Numbered from the stretch's first letter, positions 17,270-25,820 are shown. The stretch: DNA of 64,000 bases from Sporolactobacillus mangiferae (GCF_023336505.1 NZ_JAMAST010000003.1:62001-126000); one strand, 5' to 3'. The notes: generated from the letters alone by a model not told the origin. Program-made: numbers and translations.

Positions 17270-18943
17270 CTAATTCATCCAGCCTGCGAACTTGTCCATT
17301 TTTTCTTTCTCATCAAGCCGAAAATAGTCGCCGGTGTGGTGCAGCCTGCGAAAAGGAAGCAGTCCGCCGCTGCCAAAATCAAAGAGATAAAGCTGCACCT
17401 GATCCGGATTATAGCTGCGTACCATCTCAAGGAGATATGAAGCAATAAATGTGGTTTTGCCAAAGCCCGAAGCCCCGAATACGGCCATATTTCGGCCTCG
17501 CTGCATGCGCAGATAAACCGGTGTCTGCTCCTGCTTTTCCGGATGATCGGCGAGCCCGATCATGATTCGATCGGCATCGCGTGCACCAGATGGTCGCACG
17601 AGCCGGGCCTGCAGCGGTTCCAGCCACGGACTGTGCAGCCGTTTCAGGCCCAATTCCTGACAGAGATCTGCGATTGCCTGAACAATCACTTCAAGTTCGG
17701 TTTCCTTTTTTTCCTGAACCTTGCTATTAGCATGGATTTCAGAAATCGGATAAAGCCCGGTATCCCGGACGTAGAACACATCATCTTCGGATGTGTAAAT
17801 ATTTTTCTCATAAACCGCTCCGCTCCAGGCTGACTGGAAAAGTTCATACATTTCATTGTTGCCGACCTGCAAATAGGCACGGCCGACCTGCTTCAGCTCT
17901 GCAGCGTCACCATTGCCGAGAATATCGTTGCTGTCCGATTTATCCTGGACGCGCAGAGCGATCTTGAAACGCGAGTTGCTTCGTATCTGATCGTCAACAA
18001 CACCGGCCGGTTTCTGCGTCGCCAGAATCAAGTGAATACCAAGACTCCGTCCGATCCGTGCGGTCGTTACAAGTTCACGGATAAAGTCCGGTTCCTCTTT
18101 CTTGAGTTCTGCGAATTCATCGGAAATGATAAATAAATGGGGGAGCGGTTGTTTGACTTTACCTTGTTTATAGAGCAGCTGATAATCGTCAATATGGTTG
18201 ATATTGCATGCGGCAAACAGCAGCTGACGTCGGCGCGATTCGCTTTTCACGGCGGCCAGTGCCCGATCGCTGAAATTCTTTTCGTCATTGATATTGGTCA
18301 TCGTGCCAAGCAGATGAGGCAGCCTTTCAAATAGCTGCGCCATCCCGCCGCCTTTAAAATCGATCAGCAGGAAGGCCACGTCATGCGGATGGAAATTGAC
18401 CGCAAGCGACAGAATGTAGGTTTGAAGCCATTCACTTTTGCCTGATCCTGTTGTTCCCGCCAAAAGGCCATGTGGTCCGTGTGCCTTTTCGTGCAGATTC
18501 AATTCAAGCACATCATTCCTGCTGCGCAGTCCAACCGGAACAGCAAGCGATTTAGCAGGATCATGCACACTCCAGCGACGGCGAATCTGCAAGTCGTGCA
18601 CATCCTCTGCCTGCATCATCTCAAGAAAGGTGACACTGTCCGGTATGGAATTTGTAAAACCGCTTCGGTGATTCAATGCAGCCAGTCCTCTTGCAAAGGT
18701 CTCATTCCCTGCCTGCCTGAATGAATCGATTCGGAAGGTCTGCCCATTTGCCACTTGATTCAGGATCAGAACATCACCCTCCTCTTCATTCACATAACGG
18801 ATGATCGTCGATACATGTTCATTCAGATTATCCTTGGTATTCGCCAGAAAAATGGAACTGACGCCGATATCGGTAAAATCTTTACCGAGAAACTCGGTGA
18901 TCTCATGTTCATGAATCAATTGATCCGAGGCAATCACAAACAC
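17270..18943 (-). CDS. essC: EssC/YukBA middle part (FtsK/SpoIIIE ATPase domains D1 and start of D2)
   Basis: The 557-codon piece holds the catalytic D1 domain with Walker A GTTGSGKSE and Walker B VAFLLIDFKGGG, then the D2 Walker A GASGFGKTT near its end. It stops at an amber codon after AGWMN. Its reading frame is offset by one base from the N-terminal piece: the two overlap at 18934-18943. Adding one A to the AAAAAAGAAAAAAGG run at about 18961-18976 would fuse them as KEKKVFLPHLVFVIASD. It has no good ribosome site of its own. Confidence 0.88.
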   Translation of the reverse strand: MFVIASDQLIHEHEITEFLGKDFTDIGVSSIFLANTKDNLNEHVSTIIRYVNEEEGDVLILNQVANGQTFRIDSFRQAGNETFARGLAALNHRSGFTNSIPDSVTFLEMMQAEDVHDLQIRRRWSVHDPAKSLAVPVGLRSRNDVLELNLHEKAHGPHGLLAGTTGSGKSEWLQTYILSLAVNFHPHDVAFLLIDFKGGGMAQLFERLPHLLGTMTNINDEKNFSDRALAAVKSESRRRQLLFAACNINHIDDYQLLYKQGKVKQPLPHLFIISDEFAELKKEEPDFIRELVTTARIGRSLGIHLILATQKPAGVVDDQIRSNSRFKIALRVQDKSDSNDILGNGDAAELKQVGRAYLQVGNNEMYELFQSAWSGAVYEKNIYTSEDDVFYVRDTGLYPISEIHANSKVQEKKETELEVIVQAIADLCQELGLKRLHSPWLEPLQARLVRPSGARDADRIMIGLADHPEKQEQTPVYLRMQRGRNMAVFGASGFGKTTFIASYLLEMVRSYNPDQVQLYLFDFGSGGLLPFRRLHHTGDYFRLDEKEKMDKFAGWMN

Positions 18944-20478
18944 AAGATGTGGCAGGAAAACCTTTTTTCTTTTTTATCCGTATGCATGCGTGCCTTCATT
19001 AACTCATAAATACCGGGAAGCAGTTGATCGCGTGTCTGTTCGTTATTGATCAGATTTCGCCCCTGTGTACTGAGGCTTCTGAGATGCGGCAGCCATTTCA
19101 GCCACCGCCATTCTGCATATTCTGCCTCATCAAACAACACAACCAGACGTAAATCGTGATAACTGTGAAAGAAAGCAAGCTGCAAAATCATCTGCTGAAC
19201 GGCCTTACGAATGACCGAGTGCTTACCGATCAGCCCAAGCGGTCCGTCCAGCAGACGAATCGTCAACGGAACATCGTTAATCGTTCGATAATGATCCAGC
19301 ATGGTCCTCGCTTCACGATAAAGCGCGTCAAATGAACGATTGGACAGCTCCTGCTCGCTGCCCTGAACTTCATAATCCGGTGGCAAGTCCGTCACACCGA
19401 GACGAAGATCCAGAAAGTCGGCATCTTCCCGGCTTCGCTCCCAGATACGCGGGCTCAGCTGATTGGCGAGCTGCTTCAATTTTTCACTGTCCGGGAACTG
19501 ATAATGAAGCACAAAGCGCTGTTGTTCGTACAGCCGATTGAGCTCCTCGCGCTTTTCTTTCAGATAATGGGTGTAATTTTTCTGGCGCTCCTTCCGGCGT
19601 AATTTCGCCTGCTTCGTTTCTCTGAAGTACTGATAAACGGAGGTGACCAGTGTTGAGAGAAACATGACAATAGAAATCAGCATGTAGATACCGCTTGGCT
19701 GGACAAACAGAACAACCGCCATCACCAGCAGCATGATGAGCGGCGGAAGAATCATCATCCAAAGGTTACGCCGATTATCCGTATCCAGATCCGAAGGCCA
19801 TGAAAATTTCACCTTTTCCCTGGGACGTTCGTAGATCAGTCTTGGGATTCTTTGATAATCCGGATAATGGTCAGCGAGTACCGTTTTTGGATTCCGTGTC
19901 GGAACAAAACGTGCAGTAAACGGTTCACCTGCCGTCAAAACAAGCAAATCATCCGATTGCAGCATCCATTCGTTCAATCCCCAGAAAAGCACATCGCCAA
20001 CGGTTAAACGGGCACGTGTATGTACACGTTCACCATTGAGATAGACAGGAAGGCCCTGTTCGGACACCATTACGCCCCAACGGCCACCTTCTCTGATGAT
20101 TTGGAATCCGGTATCTTCTTTATATTGAGGAAATGAAAAGTCAGCTGTTTCTGCGGCAGAAATGGTCAGCTGCACTGCTTTGCCTATGTAATAGCCGTTC
20201 TTCTCAGGCTCATGATCCGCTTTCTGAATCACGAGAAACAGAGCACCTGGTTCAGGCTGCGCTTGCGGATGGTTCGTGAATAACCGGCAACAGCGGCTCG
20301 AATCAGACAACTGCCAGCTGCCCGCATCCTGATCCCAAATCAGGCGCACTTTTTCCTTTATTGCCTGTGTGGTAATCGTGTCTGACCAGTCGCCGCCGAT
20401 GATCAGTTCTTTCTTATGGAATGGCTGCAAATCAACGACCTGTTCATGATCCGCTGTGATGATCCATAGCTTCTCCAA
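18934..20478 (-). CDS. essC: EssC/YukBA N-terminal part (FHA domains and membrane anchor)
   Basis: The 514-codon piece begins at TTG 20478 behind AAGGGGG. Residues 1-200 look like the tandem FHA domains of EssC. Two membrane helices follow at about 230-275 (MMILPPLIMLLVMAVVLFV and the next segment), then the cytoplasmic D0 region. It ends prematurely at ILCL after an A-rich run. Together the three pieces total about 1480 codons, the full length of an EssC/YukBA protein, and nothing appears deleted. EssC is the motor that drives WXG100 export. Confidence 0.88.
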   Translation of the reverse strand: MEKLWIITADHEQVVDLQPFHKKELIIGGDWSDTITTQAIKEKVRLIWDQDAGSWQLSDSSRCCRLFTNHPQAQPEPGALFLVIQKADHEPEKNGYYIGKAVQLTISAAETADFSFPQYKEDTGFQIIREGGRWGVMVSEQGLPVYLNGERVHTRARLTVGDVLFWGLNEWMLQSDDLLVLTAGEPFTARFVPTRNPKTVLADHYPDYQRIPRLIYERPREKVKFSWPSDLDTDNRRNLWMMILPPLIMLLVMAVVLFVQPSGIYMLISIVMFLSTLVTSVYQYFRETKQAKLRRKERQKNYTHYLKEKREELNRLYEQQRFVLHYQFPDSEKLKQLANQLSPRIWERSREDADFLDLRLGVTDLPPDYEVQGSEQELSNRSFDALYREARTMLDHYRTINDVPLTIRLLDGPLGLIGKHSVIRKAVQQMILQLAFFHSYHDLRLVVLFDEAEYAEWRWLKWLPHLRSLSTQGRNLINNEQTRDQLLPGIYELMKARMHTDKKEKRFSCHILCL

Positions 20479-20520
20479 AATATTTTCCCCCTTGCACGGC
20501 GAATTGCCTTGCCCGATCTG

Positions 20521-21804
20521 TTATTTTTTATTGGTGTCTTTTGCTGACTTTCCCTGGTCCGGCGTGCTGTTTTGCTCTTTGGTCTGCTGATCGCCGGTGG
20601 TTGATTGAACTGCACCCTGACTGCTCTGGTCATCGCCTGAACTGCTCTGCACCTTTTGCAGCTCATCGCTGTACTTCTTCAGTTCGGCATCAATGCTCTG
20701 CAGACGTTCCTGCTTCTGTTTTCCGTTCATCGACAGATCATCCTGAATCGCTGATTTTTCTTTAATCAGCGCATAGGCAATCAGTGATCGATCATTAAGC
20801 GCACGTGCTGTATTCAGCGCGCCCGTTGCATCGCCACGTCCAACCTGAATCCAGTATTGATAGTAGTGGGCATTGCTTTGCAGCGTGAGATCGTTCAAGA
20901 TTGTCTGCTGTTGTTCATCGGTCAGCGGCTCATTTTTCACATAGGACACAGCCAGTTCGTAGCGGACGACTTTAGGCATCTTGTCATAATCAACCGCATT
21001 CAGACTGCTGACCACATCGCTGTACTGGTTTTCCAGGAAAAATTCATGGCTTTGCTGAAACAGATCCTCACGCGGAAGCTGGATGACAAATGCATAAATG
21101 GTGAGCACAAGTAAAGGAATCAAAAGAGCGACGCTGCCGATCAACAGACCGCTGCGCAGTCGATGACGTGTTTTGGGCACCCGGATACTCTGCTTTTCGC
21201 TGATGATCTCCTTCCTTCGTTCTTTTTCCACAAGTGCAGCTAAAGATTCGAAGCTTGAGCAGTGCAGCAGATCCTTGACAAAGCGGTTCGTTTTTGCCGC
21301 AAAATCGAATTTTATATAGGTATCGAAGCTGTTTGACGGGTCCAGCAGCACCGCAAGCACGGCCTTTACTTGCTGCAGGACGTCTTCACGTTCAAAACTG
21401 AGCGGAGGAAGGCTGTCTTTAACCCCATAGTGCAGAAAAACAGGTTGAAATCCCGAAGTAAAAAAGAGATTTTCAGGAAAGCAGACGGGAATCAATCGTG
21501 AAGGTTCATAGCGTTCAAAATACCGAATCAAATTGCTGGCAAAAATCAATTTCTCGGTCAGCACTTCCGACTGCAGTTCGGCAAAGGGCTTCAGTGCACT
21601 CCGGCTTTCTGAACAAATCACAATTTCATCTTCGGTTGTTTTAATGGTTCGCGTCATTTCATCGTCAATACTCTGCAGGACGCCGAGTTCTTCCTCATGA
21701 CGCATAGGCAGTTTTGCACGCTGAAAAGTAAGGATATACTGACCATCCTTTGTCTCTGCTGCGGCATCAAACTTTGATTGAAAAAAGCTGTTAGCAAGTG
21801 TCAT
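20521..21804 (-). CDS. yukC: Type VII secretion protein EssB/YukC
   Basis: The 427-residue membrane protein has an N-terminal cytoplasmic pseudokinase-like domain (residues 1-210), a single membrane helix near 222-244 (IGSVALLIPLLVLTIYAFVI), and an extracytoplasmic helical domain with a low-complexity Ser/Gln tail. This is the EssB/YukC layout, a core scaffold of the Ess/Yuk secretion complex. It lies 12 bp after yukD and 43 bp before essC, in the conserved order yukD-yukC-yukBA-yueB. Confidence 0.92.
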   Translation of the reverse strand: MTLANSFFQSKFDAAAETKDGQYILTFQRAKLPMRHEEELGVLQSIDDEMTRTIKTTEDEIVICSESRSALKPFAELQSEVLTEKLIFASNLIRYFERYEPSRLIPVCFPENLFFTSGFQPVFLHYGVKDSLPPLSFEREDVLQQVKAVLAVLLDPSNSFDTYIKFDFAAKTNRFVKDLLHCSSFESLAALVEKERRKEIISEKQSIRVPKTRHRLRSGLLIGSVALLIPLLVLTIYAFVIQLPREDLFQQSHEFFLENQYSDVVSSLNAVDYDKMPKVVRYELAVSYVKNEPLTDEQQQTILNDLTLQSNAHYYQYWIQVGRGDATGALNTARALNDRSLIAYALIKEKSAIQDDLSMNGKQKQERLQSIDAELKKYSDELQKVQSSSGDDQSSQGAVQSTTGDQQTKEQNSTPDQGKSAKDTNKK

Positions 21805-21816
21805 TATGATCCCCTT

Positions 21817-22056
21817 CTAAAGTACAAGCAGTTTATCGCCGTTTGAAATCTTCTTTTCACCCAGAATGTCATAGCCGCGAATGATCAGTTCTTTATTGAC
21901 GACCCGCACCCAACAGCCTTCTCTTGGCGGTTGCTCAAGTCCGGCAATCGTCCATACAGTGTGAATCAGCTGCTTCACCGGCTGCTGATTGGAGATGCGC
22001 AGATCAAGACTGTCCCGCTTATAGCGTGAGAGGTCTACAGTTATATTGATATACAT
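21817..22056 (-). CDS. yukD: Type VII secretion protein YukD/EsaB (ubiquitin-like)
   Basis: The 79-residue protein has the ubiquitin-like YukD/EsaB pattern: it starts MYINITVDLSRYKRDSLDLR, has a central helix, and ends GDKLLVL. In related systems it is an accessory or regulatory component of the secretion complex. It precedes yukC by 12 bp. Unlike the compact B. subtilis operon, it is separated from esxA by about 3.2 kb containing an LXG cassette, two repeat copies and a second promoter-like block. Confidence 0.9.
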   Translation of the reverse strand: MYINITVDLSRYKRDSLDLRISNQQPVKQLIHTVWTIAGLEQPPREGCWVRVVNKELIIRGYDILGEKKISNGDKLLVL

Positions 22057-22244
22057 ATCACTTCACCACGTTTAAGTAGCCAAAACCCTGAGAAAGTCCC
22101 GGCATAATTAAAATATCCATTGATCGAACCCGCATTTGGCGATATCCGCCAGAATGACTGCCGTCTTAGCAGGCTGATCATGCCCATTCATTGCGTCATG
22201 ATAAGATATGGTGCAGACGCAGCACCTCTCGTTACAGGACCTAA

Positions 22245-22466
22245 TTAGAAAACTTGGCTTTGCCTGGTCCTCTATCTCTAACCATGTTTCATGGATCCGT
22301 GTCTTTACGATCACTGAATCGTCGCTTCGGTTGCTCGCTTGCCGCGGGCGAGCCTCCTCAGACAGGCTGTAATCTGCGGGGTCTCGCTGGCACGCAAGTC
22401 CCGCAGGCGTCTCACACCTTCGCTTCGATTCTCAGCTAAGACACGTGATTATTGGTTTCATACCTC
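22245..22466. repeat. Interspersed repeat copy R3 (longest form)
   Basis: It begins with TTAGAAAACTTGGCTTTGCC, the 5-prime block of R4 and R5. It then carries GTGTCTTTACGATC ... GCTAAGACAC inverted ends around GCTCGCTTGCCGCGGGCGAGC, as in R2. It lies in the 735-bp region between the LXG gene and yukD; apart from this copy and a promoter-like block at 22721 I see no gene there. A decayed partial block follows at about 22490-22550. Confidence 0.78.
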
Positions 22467-22720
22467 TAAAATCGTATACTTCTTTACTTGTGAGAAACCT
22501 TTTCGCTACCAGGCCTTTAGCGAAGACGAAACTGCCGCTATGCTTACTCTCAATACCTTTGAATCTTTTTCTTTTCTTATTTGTTTGTGTAAAATGTTCG
22601 TTTTGATAAAATCATCAACTGTGCTTTTGGAAAATGAATGATTGACTCTTTTTGAAGCCGTGATCCGGAGTTTATTGTCGCGGTATTGTCACAAAATAAT
22701 CTTAATTAGTACTTGCTGTT

Positions 22721-22768
22721 ATTATACAAAAGGAAATTCAAGGGGAACACCGTCTATCTTCCTGAACT
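22721..22768 (-). promoter_or_regulatory. Promoter-like block, duplicate of the esxA promoter
   Basis: On the minus strand TTCAGGAAG, CGGTGTTC and TTTTGTATAATA occur in the same order and nearly the same spacing as upstream of esxA (25771-25820). TATAAT at 22726-22721 is the probable -10. It lies directly after the LXG stop codon and about 665 bases before yukD, so it may drive the yukD-yueB operon through repeat R3. Confidence 0.6.
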
Positions 22769-22791
22769 AAAGTCACAAACCAGCACAGTCG

Positions 22792-24324
22792 TCACGATTC
22801 GACAAGAAAAACCGTGCCGATTTTACTAGTTAGAAGCTCAGTGCAGCTCTTCTCACCAATATCCCCTGTTCCATCACTTTTCACCGTACGCTGTGACTCC
22901 GCTATATCCTCTGCATCATCGCTCACTTTCGCAAAATCATTGGGCACTCCGTCCATTGCCGGTTTCCATTGACTTGAGCTGACTGATGCTTTTGTATCGC
23001 GGACAACTTTGGCTACATGGTCTTTAAACGTTTGACCCTGCGCATGCGCAATTGCCTTTTGCTCAGGTGAAATGGCGAGCTTGCGGGTGAAGAGGTTCAT
23101 CATGAACACGCCTTGCAGGAGGCTGTTTCTTTGTTCGTCACGGGTCAGCTGCCTGCCGAACAGATCTTTGCCGGTGGCCGCCTGGGTGATGCCGTTTGCC
23201 GCCAGCAGGGCGTTGATTCCTTTTTCACTTTGGCTGAGCACCTTGAGCGTTCGGCTTGTCTGGTCATAGGCGTTCAGGGCGTGGCCGGCCGCTTCCATGC
23301 CGCGCGCCGTTTTGTAGATGGCCGCGCCGCCTTTGACAATCCGTCCGCCCCAGCCGATAATCGGGATAAATGTTGACGCAGCCATGGCCCCGGCGGCGAC
23401 GCGTTCACCAGCGCTCAGCTTTCGCCCGGTCTCCGGATCGACGCCTTCGACTGCTCTAAGATAATCATAATAGCCGGACAGCTCGCCGGCAAATGTAGCA
23501 ATCGCAGAGCCGGCTTTTTGATACCATGGACGGTTCACTTCCGCCTCTGTCTGCTTCTCCATCTCACGAACATTTTCCTGCTGCTGCTTATAGCGGAGAT
23601 AATTTTGTGTCTCCTTTTTCATTTCATCTTGAATATGATAGATTTTGCTGTCGTGGTAGGCTTGCGCGTTGAAATTCAACGGCTGAACATCCGCGCCTTG
23701 CCGCGTGGCATTGATCAGCTCGCCATACAGCGACGCAATGTAGGGCAGGTCTTCGTTCACCTGACGGTATTCATTGGTCAGATTCTGATCAAGATCCTGA
23801 ACATCAAGTACGGTTTGCGCCCGTTTTTTATCGGCAGCATCCAGTGCCTGGTCCACCTCATGGTTGGAGAAGACATTGATCGGCACAAGATCGGAAATAC
23901 TGCTCAGGATTTTTGCGATGTCCGCCCGCTGCTCGCGTACCATTTCCTTAGATCGAGCGTAACCGATGGATAGATCTTCATTCAGAAAAGGTACTTGAAT
24001 CTGCGTATTTCCACCCAGATTTTTCTCCCCAATCGTGCCCGCGACGCCCTGGTAGTAGGCAATTTTTTTATCAATCAGGCGCAGCCAGGCATCGACCACA
24101 TTCACTTGCGCGGCATAGAACTTTTTGATGGCCTCTGCGCCCTTCCCCTGAAAGTCGGAACCAAGCCCCTCGATTTGCCGGAATGCCCCACGGAGCGTGT
24201 GGAATTGGCCGCGCAGCACCTGATAGTGTTCGGCGTGCGCTTTGGCAGCCGCGATCAGCGAATCGGCTTCATACGTTTGCGTGTCACCCGCTGATCCAGA
24301 CCCGCCACTTGCCATTGTTCTCAT
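22792..24324 (-). CDS. LXG-domain toxin-like protein with truncated C-terminus
   Basis: The 510-residue probable type VII substrate has an LXG domain in residues 17-235 (YEADSLIAAAKAHAEHY, then DFQGKGAEAIKKFYAAQ), similar to B. subtilis YwqJ. A pre-toxin TG segment follows near 275-370 (GVDPETGRKLSAGERVAAG, FIPIIGWGG). A toxin domain would normally follow; here only about 110 residues remain, ending soon after TGDIGEKSCTELL. No immunity gene is found downstream. AGGTGA precedes the ATG, which overlaps the DUF5344 gene by 4 bp. Confidence 0.85.
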   Translation of the reverse strand: MRTMASGGSGSAGDTQTYEADSLIAAAKAHAEHYQVLRGQFHTLRGAFRQIEGLGSDFQGKGAEAIKKFYAAQVNVVDAWLRLIDKKIAYYQGVAGTIGEKNLGGNTQIQVPFLNEDLSIGYARSKEMVREQRADIAKILSSISDLVPINVFSNHEVDQALDAADKKRAQTVLDVQDLDQNLTNEYRQVNEDLPYIASLYGELINATRQGADVQPLNFNAQAYHDSKIYHIQDEMKKETQNYLRYKQQQENVREMEKQTEAEVNRPWYQKAGSAIATFAGELSGYYDYLRAVEGVDPETGRKLSAGERVAAGAMAASTFIPIIGWGGRIVKGGAAIYKTARGMEAAGHALNAYDQTSRTLKVLSQSEKGINALLAANGITQAATGKDLFGRQLTRDEQRNSLLQGVFMMNLFTRKLAISPEQKAIAHAQGQTFKDHVAKVVRDTKASVSSSQWKPAMDGVPNDFAKVSDDAEDIAESQRTVKSDGTGDIGEKSCTELLTSKIGTVFLVES

Positions 24325-24575
24325 CGAATCACCTCGTCCTGACGTCTCAGGAGCGCAACATTCGCCCGGGTATCGGCAATATTTTTCTGCACACCTGCAA
24401 CATAAGCAGAGAGAAGCTGGCGCATCATCTGTTCGCCCTCCTGCCAGGCGGATGTCGCAGCGAGGTGATTATGCCCGCAGGAAATCGATTTTAGCATGGG
24501 CACAGCGCGGAGTGCGCGTTCTGCTTCATTAATCCGGCTGTCCGTAACACTGGAATTGAGTTCAATTTGGACCAT
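24321..24575 (-). CDS. YwqI-like DUF5344 family protein (LXG partner)
   Basis: The protein has 84 residues, is almost entirely helical, and begins MVQIELNSSVTDSRINEAE. Length, helical content and position between a YwqH-like gene and an LXG gene match the DUF5344 (YwqI) family, WXG100-like proteins thought to bind the LXG domain and guide the toxin to the secretion machine. It overlaps the upstream stop by 1 bp (TAATG) and the LXG gene by 4 bp, so the three genes are translationally coupled. Confidence 0.78.
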   Translation of the reverse strand: MVQIELNSSVTDSRINEAERALRAVPMLKSISCGHNHLAATSAWQEGEQMMRQLLSAYVAGVQKNIADTRANVALLRRQDEVIR

Positions 24576-25003
24576 TAGAACAACCGCCCTTTGATTTTTG
24601 ATAACTTGTGTTCCAAGGCATCAGCTGCCTTTTCCCCTTTATAAAGCAAGCCGCTTGCCTCGTGCGCCATGGCACGCGTTGTCTGCAGAAATTCATTTTT
24701 CAGGCGCAATTCACGGATCTTGCCTTCAATACGCTGTTGATAATCATCGATTGTCGTGGTGAGTTTCGCATGCATTTTGTCATGGGCTGAATCCCGCTTT
24801 TTTTGAAAGCTGCGTGCTTTTGTGCCTTGCCAGTGCGCGCCAAGCTTCGGTTCCGTTATTTGCCGAAGGTCATGAACAGCCGCCGCCTGCTTGTGTCCCA
24901 GTCTGCGGTTTGCGGATTTTAATCGTTCAATCTTTTCATCAATCGAGGCGGATTGATGCGCCAGCGCGTGAAAAATGGCATCTAAAGTTTCTGAAGCACT
25001 CAT
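24575..25003 (-). CDS. YwqH-like DUF5082 family protein (LXG partner)
   Basis: The helical protein has about 142 residues and starts at ATG 25003 behind AAAAGGAG, giving MSASETLDAIFHALAHQSAS. The frame is open further upstream but without a ribosome site. Contents fit the DUF5082 (YwqH) family: long helices separated by a HWQGTKARSF turn that recalls the WXG motif. It is the first gene of the ywqHIJ-like cassette and probably pairs with the DUF5344 protein on the LXG N-terminus. Confidence 0.78.
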   Translation of the reverse strand: MSASETLDAIFHALAHQSASIDEKIERLKSANRRLGHKQAAAVHDLRQITEPKLGAHWQGTKARSFQKKRDSAHDKMHAKLTTTIDDYQQRIEGKIRELRLKNEFLQTTRAMAHEASGLLYKGEKAADALEHKLSKIKGRLF

Positions 25004-25028
25004 AGAACCCCAGCTCCTTTTCAGTAAG

Positions 25029-25179
25029 ACTAGAAAACTTGGCTTTGCCAAGCCTTTGACACGGGCGAAGCCGTCGTCGCGACGGCCATGGACGGCCTAG
25101 TGTCCGATAAGCCGCAGGACGCGGCGTTTTTTCGGACCACTTATACTATTTTTCTTAAATTTTATATACTTCAAGAGTA
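25029..25179. repeat. Interspersed repeat copy R4
   Basis: It starts CTAGAAAACTTGGCTTTGCC and ends CACTTATACTATTTTTC with an AT-rich tail, as in R5. The middle is different from other copies and contains a GCCGC-AGGAC-GCGGC hairpin followed by GTTTTTT, which looks like a plus-strand terminator. It lies between esxA and the LXG cassette, so the cassette is bracketed by R4 and R3. Confidence 0.75.
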
Positions 25180-25206
25180 AAAAAACCGGACTCCCCCAAG
25201 AGCCCG
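25179..25206 (-). terminator. Terminator of esxA
   Basis: On the minus strand CCGGGCTC and GAGTCCGG pair around TTGGGG and are followed by seven T. It lies 15 bases after the esxA stop and should separate high esxA expression from the LXG genes downstream. Confidence 0.85.
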
Positions 25207-25222
25207 GCCTTCATTTCTCTTA

Positions 25223-25516
25223 TTAAGCGTTGATCTGTCCGGCAATTTGACGGTCGGTATCTTCCAGAATGGTGGCTGTCTTCGCAAGCTGATGATTGAC
25301 ATCTTCCAAAAGCTGCTGCATCTGCTGAAAAGAGGGACGCAGCCGTTCGTACTGATCTTTGAATGCACGGCTTGAAGCACCTTCCCATACTTGTGCCAAT
25401 TGATTAATCATGCCGTCCAATCGTCCAATCAGCTCTCCGGTATTCGATGATTCCTGACCGTATTTTGCAGCATAGCTGCGCAGTTCTTCCGGAGTTAAAC
25501 GAATTTGTCCTGCCAT
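25223..25516 (-). CDS. esxA: WXG100 protein EsxA/YukE
   Basis: The 97-residue helical hairpin has the WXG motif as WEG at residues 44-46 in the turn. Length and pattern match YukE/EsxA, the major secreted substrate of the Yuk/Ess type VII system, exported as a dimer. The C-terminus (TDRQIAGQINA) is short and has no clear YxxxD/E signal. The ATG has AAGGAGG at good spacing. It is monocistronic by the terminator just downstream and carries its own promoter-like block. Confidence 0.95.
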   Translation of the reverse strand: MAGQIRLTPEELRSYAAKYGQESSNTGELIGRLDGMINQLAQVWEGASSRAFKDQYERLRPSFQQMQQLLEDVNHQLAKTATILEDTDRQIAGQINA

Positions 25517-25770
25517 AATAAAAAGACCTCCTTGTTATTACACGCATGCACGTGTTTTGAACATGCCACCGGATATGGCGAATGGCCCTGCGGGATACCG
25601 CATGACAAAAAGGCATTCCACGTACCTATGACCATTATTTATGTGCTCCGTCAGTGACGGTGTTCCGCTTGGTTAACAACGTTTGATAAGTGATGTATGA
25701 CAACGGCAATCGAAGAACATTCTGAGGTGTACCTGATTGGATAAAATGAAGTTATTTATTTCATTGCTTG

Positions 25771-25820
25771 TATTATACAAAATGTGGCGGTTCCTTGAAC
25801 ACCGCCTTATTTCCTGAATT
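25771..25820 (-). promoter_or_regulatory. esxA promoter block
   Basis: On the minus strand TTGTATAATA gives a -10 TATAAT (25777-25772). Around the -35 lies GGCGGTGTTCAAGGAACCGCC (an imperfect palindrome), preceded by TTCAGGAA. The same TTCAGGAA, CGGTGTTC and TTTTGTATAATA elements recur at 22721-22768. The palindrome over the -35 suggests an activator or repressor site. Confidence 0.6.

Noticed and set aside
18955-18980. Programmed -1 frameshift in essC
   Set aside because: The 0-frame codons at the second A run are GAA AAA AGG, which is not a standard slippery heptamer, and a separate amber codon further on would still stop the protein. An error or decay is at least as likely.
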